DNA from: Poteriospumella lacustris
Lineage: Eukaryota > Sar > Chrysophyceae > Chromulinales > Dinobryaceae
Direction: 5' to 3'
Assembly (NCBI GenBank): GCA_008000375.1
Contig: SMOI01000054.1
Span: 62,001 to 126,000, forward strand
DNA length: 64,000 nt
Each line of letters opens with the position of its first letter. Positions within the stretch are counted from its first letter, which is position 1. This document shows, piece after piece, positions 31,593 to 41,703 of the stretch. The notes beneath the pieces are model-generated. The model did no database searches and had not been told where the DNA came from. It saw only the letters and a program-made list of their open reading frames with translations. A program made the position numbers and the translations under genes.

Positions 31593-32208
31593 TTAGAAGA
31601 GGCCCAGGTCGAAGCCGCACAGCGGCACGTTTCTCTCGGCCGCGTACGTGCGGTTGTAGGAGCACGGGCCCAGCGGGATCTTGGGCAGGTCGCCGACGTA
31701 GCCGATGACGTCGGTGGTGTCCTGGACGGTGTACGACGTCTTCTTGCACACCACCGAGACCTTGTCGCTCCAGCCGCAGGAGGTGGAGCCGGTGAAGTGC
31801 TGGCACGTCGAGTACGACGCGTCGACGATCTGTTTGTGCGCCGAGTCCTCGACGGAGCAGCCGGGTCCGCCGTCGATCACCTTCAAGTTGACGCAGTTGG
31901 AGGAGCGGCAGCAGGAAACTGTCCAAGACCAGCGCGTTAGCTAAACAGATGTTGCGGTGGTAGTAACAGCGTCGCTTACTGATCGCACCGCAGCCGAAGC
32001 GGGAATAGTCTGCCGCATAATACTCGTTGCAGTTGCCGCTGAAAGAGCCACAGGCGACGGACTTGTCGCAGAAGGACGTCAGGTAGTAGGTGTTGTCCGC
32101 CGGGATGTCCTTGCACATGCCGTTGACGCACGAGCCGGAGACGCAGGCGTCGACGCGGGCGACGGTCGCCAACACGGCGACGATGGCGATCAGCAAAAAG
32201 GAGAGCAT
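31593..32208 (-). CDS. small secreted cysteine-rich protein, two exons
   Basis: Exon 1 is 32208-31980 and exon 2 is 31918-31593. The 61-base intron (31919-31979) starts GTAAGC and ends CAG. The product has 184 residues. A clear signal peptide (hydrophobic residues 3-15, cleavage near residue 20) is followed by a domain with about 17 cysteines, including CVSGSCVNGMC, FCDKSVACGSFSGNC, ISCCRSSNC and later well-spaced Cys. The even number and spacing suggest disulfide bonds and an extracellular or wall role. No known family was recognised. Its start is 375 bases from that of the divergent Frag1-type gene. Confidence 0.8.
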
Positions 32209-32582
32209 GTTGAAAACGACGATCGATGCGATAGTATGGTAAATGACAAGCAACAAGGGCGATGGGCAATGGGCAACGGGCAATCGGCAATGGGCAACGG
32301 GCCAAGGGCCTTGTCGTCGTCGTCGTCGCGTCCAGACCGACTCGGAGTCCAAGTTAAGGCCTTAATTATCACTTGTCGGCTTAATTTAGGTGCGTTAGCT
32401 GGCGGCGCTGCGTCGCCTCCGCCGCTCGGTCGCCGCTCGCCGCCTTTACCGCCCCAAAGCACAACGAAACTCGACTGTTGGCCGTTTGCGCACCACCTGG
32501 GTGACAAGAGATTGGTCGTCGTGCTCCCCGTTGGCACAGCACAGTGCTTTGAAGCGAGAAGCGAGCTCTGCGCACCGGAAAC
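32209..32582. promoter_or_regulatory. divergent promoter with minisatellite and GTC repeat
   Basis: 374 bases between two divergent start codons. At about 32257-32310 there are six or so copies of a GGGCAAT/GGGCAAC-type heptamer, followed at once by a (GTC)5 run at 32313-32330. Confidence 0.5.
32257..32330. repeat. GGGCAAY heptamer array and (GTC)5 run
   Basis: An imperfect heptamer array (GGGCAAT, GGGCAAC and CGGCAAT variants) runs to about 32310 and is followed directly by GTC triplets at 32313-32330. Confidence 0.6.
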
Positions 32583-33854
32583 ATGCAGGCCGGAGACGTC
32601 CTCATCGGCCAAGTCATCGAGCAGAGCGTCGACCCCGCCTTAGGAGGCCCGACATACGTCGTCCCACCATCCCCAACAGCATCGGATGCACCTCGGCCCC
32701 ACAGAGCGGACGAGGCGGCCGCGCAGACGTCCTTCCCGTTCCTGTCGGGGCGGACGCTGCTGCTGCTCATTTTCCTGTGGCCCTGGGTCTTCATTCCCAT
32801 TTGTTTCATCCTCTTCTACGGTTATCATTCAAAGTACTACTACCGCTTGGAAGGCCTCGACCAAGTGCCCACCATCTCCGTCAGCGGCTCGAAGCCGCCG
32901 TCCAGCATCCTCTTCGCGTACGGCCTGCACTTCGAGGCGGTGCTGCTCGCCGTGTTCTTCGTCGTCCTCTACCACCTCTACCACGAGAAGATCGACAGCT
33001 ATTACGACACGGACAGAGCGCTGATCGACGAGGTTCTGTCGCCCGCCAGCGCCGACGACGTCGAAGCCGCGCGACAGGCCACCGAGCCGCCGGTCGTCAC
33101 CACCGCTCCACCGCCGTCCGCGGGGTCGTCCGCCGCGTCCCTGCGCGCGCCCATGATGCGCAACGTGTCATCCTCTTCGAGCAACCAAGCGCAGCCGTCC
33201 GACGAGGACCACCGCCGCGACGATGCCACCGCGCGGCTGCTGAGCTGCGAGGGCTACTACCGCTACTGGATCAACGCCTGCGAGTGCGCCACCTGCTACG
33301 GCTGCCAGTTCTTCCAGTGCGCGTGCTGCTACTGCGACTACTTGGCCTTCGACGACCACTTCCAGCACAACAACCCCGACCGCTACCCGCTGCTGCGCAG
33401 CTACCTGCACCACTGGAACCGCGTCTGCCTCGGCGTCGGCCTCTTCGCGGCCTGGTGCATGACGATGGTGGGCTCCATCGACCTCGGCGTCAACGAGACC
33501 GCGCACGGCGTCTTCGCCTTCCTCATGTTCGTCGGCGGCGTGGCCCACGAGGTCTTCTTCTTCTACCACGTCACCCGCCACGTGGGCTCCGTGCAGCGGC
33601 GGTCGCTGTTCCCGATCTTCTGCCACCAGCTGTGTCTGGTGCTGACGCTGCCCTTCAACCTCCTCGTGATCGTCGTCACCGGCATCGTCTACGCCGCCTG
33701 CGGCCACGCCTGCCACTCCTTCGTCTTCAACATGTTCCCGGCGCTCGAGTTCACGACGATCCTGTTCGTGCTGCTGTACGTGCTGTCCTTCTACGACGAG
33801 TTCGCGCGCGTCACCGTCGTCACGACGGTCAACCACCACTGGAAGAACCTGTAG
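32583..33854 (+). CDS. Frag1/DRAM/Sfk1-family membrane protein
   Basis: A 423-residue single-exon protein, ATG at 32583. After a polar N-terminus the first span (WPWVFIPICFILFYG) leads to VPTISVSGSKPPSSILF, the family's 'P-x-IS-x-x-G' loop, and the span GLHFEAVLLAVFFVVLY. Later spans follow the family order, ending in EFTTILFVLLYVLSFYDEF. Sfk1 and Frag1 relatives regulate phosphoinositide kinases or GPI-anchor remodelling; DRAM acts in autophagy. Two features are unusual. A long Ser/Pro-rich insert lies at about residues 150-220. After it comes a cysteine cluster (CECATCYGCQFFQCACCYC), which could be palmitoylated or bind metal. The precise role is not determined. Confidence 0.8.
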   Translation: MQAGDVLIGQVIEQSVDPALGGPTYVVPPSPTASDAPRPHRADEAAAQTSFPFLSGRTLLLLIFLWPWVFIPICFILFYGYHSKYYYRLEGLDQVPTISVSGSKPPSSILFAYGLHFEAVLLAVFFVVLYHLYHEKIDSYYDTDRALIDEVLSPASADDVEAARQATEPPVVTTAPPPSAGSSAASLRAPMMRNVSSSSSNQAQPSDEDHRRDDATARLLSCEGYYRYWINACECATCYGCQFFQCACCYCDYLAFDDHFQHNNPDRYPLLRSYLHHWNRVCLGVGLFAAWCMTMVGSIDLGVNETAHGVFAFLMFVGGVAHEVFFFYHVTRHVGSVQRRSLFPIFCHQLCLVLTLPFNLLVIVVTGIVYAACGHACHSFVFNMFPALEFTTILFVLLYVLSFYDEFARVTVVTTVNHHWKNL

Positions 33855-33966
33855 CCCCCCACCACCACCACGACACCTCCCACGCCACGGCTTGCTGCGT
33901 CCGCTCTGCTCTTTCGCTGTCGCTGGCGAGAGCCCGCTGCGCCCCTCGTCGCCTGTGGCGCTGCTC

Positions 33967-34005
<39 letters not shown>

Positions 34006-34505
34006 CTCTCCACTCTCCTCTCTGTACTGTACATTAACCTCGATGCGCCGTGTGTGCGGCTGCTCGCCGTGTCTGTGTGTGTCGTTGCCCGCGGGCCCGC
34101 GGCCCGAGTCGCCACGCGTGTTCCAGTTGCGGCTCGGGCTGCGGTCCCTCCGGGTGCGGCTTCGTTGTCTGTGTGGTCCTCTCACCAGTGGACGGTGCCC
34201 TGTTTGATGCGAAGGTCGACGTAACTAGCCCCCTCTTCCATCCCCACCGCAGATGAGACGTACACGTTGTTGCAACGCTGTGTTCCAGGGGATGTAGTGT
34301 TCTGTTTACTGTAGTTGCCTTGGGGACTTGGGGATCGCGGCGGCGGTAGCGAGCACCGAGCACACCCAGACCCAGATGCAGGCTGGGGGCTGGGGCGCGA
34401 GTTCCTTTCGTTTTCCGCGAAATCGGCGAGTTGAAGGTGCCTGTTGACGACGACGAGGCCCTGCCTGACTTCGGTCGTCGAAAATCACAATCGAGACCAA
34501 GAAGA
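33855..34505. other. 651-base intergenic region with (TC)n tract
   Basis: Between the Frag1-type stop and the phosphatase ATG. A (TC)18 dinucleotide run lies at 33968-34003. The open frame leading to the phosphatase extends upstream to 34431 but only with a TTG, so ATG at 34506 is taken as the start. No other gene was recognised. Confidence 0.5.
33968..34003. repeat. (TC)18 dinucleotide microsatellite
   Basis: Uninterrupted TC dinucleotides downstream of the Frag1-type gene. On the opposite strand this reads as a GA run. Confidence 0.8.
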
Positions 34506-36260
34506 ATGATCTACCAGATCGGAAGTATTGTCTTGGTGGCTTTCTTCGCCCTGTCCTCGGCTTCGCGCCTGGTGGACGAGCGCGTCAATTTTTACGAGCG
34601 TATTTTGCGTGAGGTCTACGGCAAAGACAAGCTGGATGTCGATGGCCTTGTTCAATTGCTCCAGTTGACTCAGGGACACCCTAAATACAACCATGCTGCC
34701 GTTGAGTACATTGTTGACAAGTGGGGAGGTGCGAAGGAGATTTCGTTCGAGTACCTTCACAAGCTGGTCAACTTGATTTACGGCGACCAGATTTCGGACG
34801 ATCCGTTCCAGCCGCAAGAGCTTCATTTGGCGTACACGAATGATCCTACGTCCATGAAGATCATGTGGGTAACCATGCAAGGTTTGGAGAAGCCTTTCGT
34901 GCAGTACATGAGTGCTTTGTCGAGCAAGTGGGAGATCGCGAAGACCAAAGTGGCGGCCACCTCCACGTACACGGTCCCTGAGAAGTGGTGGCCCGTCTTC
35001 AACGGCGTCATCTATGACGTTGACATGACTGACCTTTCTCCCGACAGCCACTACAAGTACCGTGTCGGTGGATTCGACAACGTCAACCAGACCATGCGCT
35101 ACAGTGAGGAGTTCGCCTTCAAGGCCGCCCCGGTGCCCAGCCCCGACAGAACCACCCGTGTTTTCACCGGCGCGGACCACGGCACTTTCGAACTCCTCGG
35201 CTTCGAAACTGTGTTGAAGATGACGAAGATGCTGGACGAGCTGCGCCCCGACTTCACGTTCATCGCTGGCGACTTGTCCTACGCCGGCTTGGACTCAGAG
35301 GTGAAGGCCCTGGACATTTCGAAGGACGACGAATTCGAATTGATATGGGACCTGTTGGGTATCCAAAACCAACCGGTCTCCGCGCGCATCCCTTGGATGG
35401 TCGGTGTCGGCAACCATGAGTCGTTCTACAACTTCACCGCCTTCAACGCGCGCTACAAGATGCCGCAGACGGCGGCGTTGAACACCAACCAGAACTTCTG
35501 GTACACCTTCACCTACGGCAACATCCAATGGGTGGCCATCTCCAGCGAACACGACTTGTCGGAGGGCTCGCCCCAGAACGTGTTCATCCGCCAGGCGCTG
35601 ACCGACGCGCAGAACAACCGCGCCAACGTCCCGTGGATCATCTTGACCATTCACAAGCCCATCTACTGCTCGGTGGAAGGCTCCCCCTCCTTCGCTTCCC
35701 GTGTGGAGAGTCTTTTGCTGGAATTCGACGTGGATCTGGCCCTCACCGGGCACATGCACGCGTACGAGCGCATTCACCCAGTGAACGGCGGCGCGGTGTC
35801 GGTGTACCCGGTGAAGCAGAAGATGGACACGTTGCTGAAGGAGGTGGACGTGTACTACTCCAAGGGCAAGGGCCCCGTGCACGTCATGCAAGGTCACGCC
35901 GGTGGGTTCCAAGCGGAGCGATGGACGCAGCCTCCTCCGGCCTGGTCCGCGTACCGCATGGCGGACGGCGTCCTCCCCAGAAACTCCTCCGACAACGGTC
36001 TGCGCAAGTGGTTCCACGAACATGGCCTCGGCGAGTTGGATTTGAGCGACGAGACGTCTTTCACGGAGTTGCAGCTGCGCGATTTGCCGCTGGTGCCTTC
36101 CATCGACGACTTGAAGTCCTCGTACAACTACTCGCACACGTTCGGCTTCGGCTACATCACGGCGCTCAATGCCACGCACTTGCACTACCAGGCGATCCCC
36201 AACGTGGATATGCCCAGCCTGCGCAACCACGACGAGTTCTGGATCGTCAAGGAGCATTAA
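34506..36260 (+). CDS. purple-acid-phosphatase-like metallophosphoesterase, secreted
   Basis: A 584-residue single-exon protein with a signal peptide (IGSIVLVAFFALSSAS). After a helical N-terminal region come a fibronectin-like domain (about residues 105-225) and the calcineurin-type metallophosphatase domain. Metal-ligand motifs are visible in order: GADHG, GDLSYAG, GNHES, IHKPIYCS and GHMHAYER. This is the set of plant and oomycete purple acid phosphatases, which hydrolyse phosphate esters outside the cell or in the vacuole. The first motif, GADHG, deviates slightly from GDMG/GDLG. Several NxS/T sites (NFT, NSS, NYS, NAT) fit secretion. Codon use resembles that of the SEC14 gene and suggests good expression. 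Confidence 0.9.
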   Translation: MIYQIGSIVLVAFFALSSASRLVDERVNFYERILREVYGKDKLDVDGLVQLLQLTQGHPKYNHAAVEYIVDKWGGAKEISFEYLHKLVNLIYGDQISDDPFQPQELHLAYTNDPTSMKIMWVTMQGLEKPFVQYMSALSSKWEIAKTKVAATSTYTVPEKWWPVFNGVIYDVDMTDLSPDSHYKYRVGGFDNVNQTMRYSEEFAFKAAPVPSPDRTTRVFTGADHGTFELLGFETVLKMTKMLDELRPDFTFIAGDLSYAGLDSEVKALDISKDDEFELIWDLLGIQNQPVSARIPWMVGVGNHESFYNFTAFNARYKMPQTAALNTNQNFWYTFTYGNIQWVAISSEHDLSEGSPQNVFIRQALTDAQNNRANVPWIILTIHKPIYCSVEGSPSFASRVESLLLEFDVDLALTGHMHAYERIHPVNGGAVSVYPVKQKMDTLLKEVDVYYSKGKGPVHVMQGHAGGFQAERWTQPPPAWSAYRMADGVLPRNSSDNGLRKWFHEHGLGELDLSDETSFTELQLRDLPLVPSIDDLKSSYNYSHTFGFGYITALNATHLHYQAIPNVDMPSLRNHDEFWIVKEH

Positions 36261-36573
36261 GGTGCGCGCCGACGTCCTCCGCGTCGCCGGGGCGACCAGC
36301 AGTATTCGCCGACAGGGCCGCTGTCGCTGTCGTGTCCGTTGTGTAGCATTTTCACTGTGTCGGAGCGGCAGCTACCCTTCCGTATTTGCCCTCGATCACA
36401 GAAGCAGTTGTAGTAGCTGCGTGCGGCAGAAAACAGTTAATCTTCTCTCTCAAGCAGTTTCTCTAATGACGACGGCAGTGCGGACACTCAGTGGTGGCGC
36501 TGCCCACACGGTCGTGTATTGTTTCGTTTACAGATACGCCGCTGACGGAGGCACAGGCGAGTCCCCGGCGACC
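36261..36573. other. 313-base gap between converging genes
   Basis: Contains the 3' flanks of the phosphatase and katanin genes. Nothing else was recognised. Confidence 0.4.
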
Positions 36574-38400
<1,827 letters not shown>

Positions 38401-38469
38401 TCACAACAGCGCCAAACGAATGGCTTCACTACTTCTCCTTTCTATTCCACCTTCAGCACATGCCGACAT

Positions 38470-38583
38470 GATCGTTCATACTAACACTACTATACCCTAA
38501 CCCGTCAGATCTAGGAAGTCAAGCGTGTTCAGGCTGGGCCAGTAGTACGGTGGGTGACCACGTGCGAAGCCCCAGTGACGATC
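38470..38583 (+). rRNA. 5S ribosomal RNA
   Basis: About 114 bases with the 5S order: helix I start GATCGTT pairing with GACGATC at the 3' end, the CATAC loop, CCCGTCAGATCTAGGAAGTC (loop B/C region), the internal box A (AAGCGTGTTCAGGC) and the box C region (GGTGGGTGACCACGTG). It fits the universal 5S pattern though several positions differ from common sequences. It is transcribed by RNA polymerase III in eukaryotes and ends at a T-run. It lies alone between katanin and the mitochondrial-protein gene. Confidence 0.85.
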
Positions 38584-38584
38584 G

Positions 38585-38590
38585 TTTTTT
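38585..38590 (+). terminator. T-run terminator of the 5S gene
   Basis: Six consecutive T residues immediately follow the 5S 3' helix, with further T-rich sequence to about 38610. This is the usual polymerase III stop signal. Confidence 0.8.
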
Positions 38591-39267
38591 GTCTTTTCTT
38601 TTGTTTTTATGTCCACCTTTTGTAGCCATCACTGTTGCCACTACTACTATCGCGTCTTCCCTTTATTCAGTTACAGCACAGTCCTCTTCTAATCATGCGT
38701 TAATGTAGATGTAAACGACACTCACAATTGCTTGGGAGATGGTGAGCTTGTTAGTTTCCGACAAACGATACATCTTCGTTCTGCTTTGTGTTATACGTAG
38801 TCTTGTCTGTTCTTCCACAGTTGAAATGGTCTCATAAGGGAATTAACGAGCATATGCAGTGACAAAGGTCTACTTCGCATTTCTTCGAATGTCGGGCATT
38901 CTACTGCGCGTACAAGTCCTTGTCGCGACCGAATTCCGCAAGAAAACTCTGTCTGCTGACTGCCTTCAAAGCTGCATTAAAGCATGTATTCAAGCATCAT
39001 ATATATGCATCATATAATTCCGATAAAAGGCGCATACACCGCAAAAGAACAAGCAAAGAACACGAAAACGACAGTTGAGAAGATTTGTACTTAGTTTGGC
39101 CGACAACCAACAAGCTCACCACCTCCCAAGCTTTCAGGTTGCCGATTTTATTACTATATGACATATTTATTATGGAGATGGAAGAGTCAGAATGTCACCC
39201 AGGAAGTGGATCCAAACGGATTCACTTCGGCCAGGTCGCAATCGATCGCTACGCGCCCATTGGAAAT
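38591..39267. other. 677-base AT-richer intergenic region with a duplicated block
   Basis: No coding sequence was recognised. The segment 38898-38945 is clearly similar (about 80% by eye) to 40867-40912, so this region is the outer edge of the tandem duplication that continues to 42.2 kb. Confidence 0.5.
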
Positions 39268-39674
39268 TTACTCTTGCAACAACTTCTCCAAGTTTCCGGG
39301 GGTGGAGATCCAGGCATCGAACTCAGGAGACTCGATGGAAGGAACGTCACCAGCGTTGACAGAAACGGCAGAAGCAACGGCCTCCACAGGAGCCTTCTTG
39401 CCACCGGACAGGGCCTTGGAGACGAAGTACAGGGACACATAGAAGCCCATGATAGCCATCACAACCTGGAGACACCAAACAATGATTAACGTTTGTCCTA
39501 CAGATAGAGGGATGTCCACAAAACGCAGCATACCTGCTCGTCGTGAGGAAGAACCTTGCGAATGGCACCCTCAATTCCATCAGTGGGAGGAGGAGCGTGA
39601 TGTCCACCCATTCTTCGGACAGACTGCTTGGCAACAGTGGGGACTGCCTTCTTGAAGAGGTTTCTGGCGAACAT
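39268..39674 (-). CDS. small mitochondrial membrane protein, intact copy
   Basis: Exons 39674-39534 and 39465-39268 with a 67-base intron (39466-39532) give 112 residues. The start (MFARNLFKKAVPTVAKQSVRRMGG) is a basic amphipathic mitochondrial presequence. One transmembrane helix (VVMAIMGFYVSLYFVSKAL) follows at about residues 48-66, then a Lys/Ala/Ser-rich linker and a C-terminal SPEFDAWISTPGNLEKLLQE tail. The form resembles small accessory subunits of inner-membrane respiratory or ATP synthase complexes, but I cannot name it. A truncated second copy lies 1.56 kb downstream on the same strand. Confidence 0.8.
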
Positions 39675-40176
39675 TTTCACTGCGACTCGTGATGAATTCA
39701 ACAATAAACAGGCCCACAATCGCAGTCAAAGCTTCGTCGGCGAAATAACACAAGAGAAAGGAACGCAGCAGCCAAAAGCCGCTGTGCGAACAGACGGCAG
39801 CGGGTGACACAGAGAGACCGAGACGACACATCCCCGGGGAAAAGAGGCGGAAATACCAAGGAAAAATCTTTCGCTCATGACACACACGACACCTCGTCAC
39901 TGTGAAAATGGGCGAAGGGAGAAGCAGGCCACAGAGTGTTGGAAGATTGGAAGAACCTGAAAGGGATAGTAGTATATCTTAATCGCTGTAACAGACATAA
40001 GGTGTGTGCCAGCAACGCACCTCGTCTGAGTGACGATAAGAGAAATAGCGGCTATCGCTGTGACTGAGACATCCACACAGAGTGGTGTCCTTGTTCCCGC
40101 CCTCAAGGACCAGTAGGTACCGTCTCCGGCTTCGTCGCAAGTGCACTCGTCTCAATGGCTTTGTCATGTTGAATAC
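39675..40176. other. 502-base non-coding part of the duplication
   Basis: Upstream flank of the small mitochondrial gene. Parts (40003-40100 and 40126-40176) resemble 41427-41620 in the second unit. No gene was recognised. Confidence 0.45.
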
Positions 40177-40862
40177 TTAGAAACTTTTAAAAAGCAAATG
40201 CAATGCTATGTACAACCAATGGCTATTGTATCGTGTAGCGTGCGTAGTGGGGCGACAGCCGCCGTCAGTCCGCGACGCGCTGCTGCTGATGCTGCTTGAA
40301 CTGTCCTCGTCGGCGATCGACAGGCGCGTCTTCAGCGACTTCCCCACGAGGTCGGCCTCGGACTCGTCGATGTCCTCGTCGCCGGCCGCCTCGCCGTCGC
40401 GCACCTGTCGCTCGGCCAGCAGCTGCCGCTCCTGCGCCGCCTGCTTCTCGAGGCGCTGCTCGTTCGCCTGGTGCCACTTCCAGAGGTTGGCCTCCATCAT
40501 CGCCGCGACCGTCTCGAGGATCGGCAGCAGCGCCGGGCTCATCGTGCCCCAGCCGGTGGCGCCGTGCAGCCCGTGCGTGTTGACCGCCACGAAGAGCAGC
40601 GGCTGCGGCTCCTCGTCAGCGTCCGCGTCGCCCGGCGGCTGCGTCGGCGGTGGACGCGGCTGCAGAATGGCGCTGCGCCGCGATGCGCCGGCCTTCGTCG
40701 ACAGCGCCACGGCGACAGGCACCAAATCGTGCCCCCGCCATCGCTCGAGCAGTACCGTTGCGTCAGCGCCGAAGTATGCGATGAGCCCGGCGTTGTCGGC
40801 GACGTTCGAGATTTTGCCCAAGCGTTGTAACAGGTCTCTGCCTCGTTTTGCCTTCGACTGTG
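40177..40862 (-). pseudogene. chimeric fragment carrying the 3' end of the giant GAF/C2 gene
   Basis: On the minus strand, 40709-40381 reproduces the C-terminal coding sequence of the giant gene (from STKAGASRRSAILQP to ERQVRDGEAAGD), apparently without a difference. Beyond it the copy diverges, loses short repeats and ends with a different tail and a stop at 40177-40179. Upstream of the shared part the open frame continues to about 40862 with sequence absent from the giant protein (RLGKISNVADNAGLIAYFGA, then LLERWRGHDLVPVAV), preceded by a CCCACAG that could be a splice acceptor. No ATG opens it. It is most simply a duplicated gene end joined to unrelated sequence. Expression as an exon of a new gene cannot be excluded. 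Confidence 0.7.
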
Positions 40863-40958
40863 GGGAATTCTATTGCACGTAGAAGTTCTTGTTGTGACCG
40901 AGTTCCAAGAAATGATCTTCGTGGCTCCCAACAGCTTCTGAGCTGCATCGCGGCGTGT

Positions 40959-41236
40959 TCACGTATCGCTCAAGTCCAATCCGAGCTTCACACACAGGAA
41001 CACGCAGAAGCCCGTGACTGCCATCACAACCTGGAGACACCAAACAATGATTAAAGCCTGTCCAACAGAAAGAGAAGTACCCACGAAATGCATACATGCT
41101 TGTCGCCGGGAAGAACCTTGCGCATGGGACTCTCTGATCCGTCGGGGGGAGGAGGAGATTGACGGCCGCCCATTCTTCGGACAGACTGCTTGGCAACAGT
41201 GGGGAATGCCTTCTTGCAGAGGTTTCTGGCGAACAT
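40959..41236 (-). pseudogene. truncated second copy of the small mitochondrial protein gene
   Basis: Exon 1 (41236-41096) and the 65-base intron (41031-41095) are kept in register with the intact copy. Exon 2 (41030-40959) keeps only VVMAVTGFCVFL-like sequence and then runs to an early TGA. The product would be 70 residues with a broken transmembrane helix and no C-terminal tail. Substitutions in the presequence region (for example HHAPPPTDG to RQSPPPPDG) suggest relaxed constraint. Confidence 0.75.
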
Positions 41237-41703
41237 TTTTTCTGCGACTCGTGATGAATTCAACTATAAACAGGCCGCAATCACCATCGCAGGCGATCGG
41301 AATGCTCGCACGTCCTGGCGGCCGGCAGGAGCGGCGACACGCGACACGAGAGAGGACCCCCGACCGGCGGGGGAGAAGGACCGGACCGTCTCGAGGACGT
41401 CGCTTGGATGCTCTTATGTTCTTCGGTGCCACGTGTGCGTCAGCAATGCACCTCGTCTGAGTGATGACAAGAGAAACAGCGGCTGACGCGGTGACTGAGA
41501 CATCCACAGCGAGTGAAGTGGAGTGGGGAAGGTAAACCCAAACCCGCCCACAAGAACCGCAGTGCCATCTCCTACAAGTGCAATCGTCGCAATGGTCGTG
41601 CCATGTTGGATGCTTAGAACGTCTTTAAAAAGCAAATGCAATGCTATGTACAATCAATGGTCAGTGACGCGTGTAGCGCTGGCGTAGCATGCGACAGCCG
41701 CCG
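41237..41703. other. 467-base non-coding part of the second duplication unit
   Basis: Between the truncated copy and the stop of the giant gene. Segments 41427-41520 and 41570-41653 match the first unit, including the AAAAAGCAAATGCAATGC motif just beyond the giant gene's stop. Confidence 0.45.

Noticed and set aside
34431-34505. Longer N-terminus of the phosphatase from a TTG
   Set aside because: The ATG at 34506 starts a clear signal peptide; the extension would bury it.
40177-40821. Independent 214-residue gene
   Set aside because: It has no ATG at its start and most of it is the duplicated 3' end of the giant gene, so it is recorded as a chimeric fragment.
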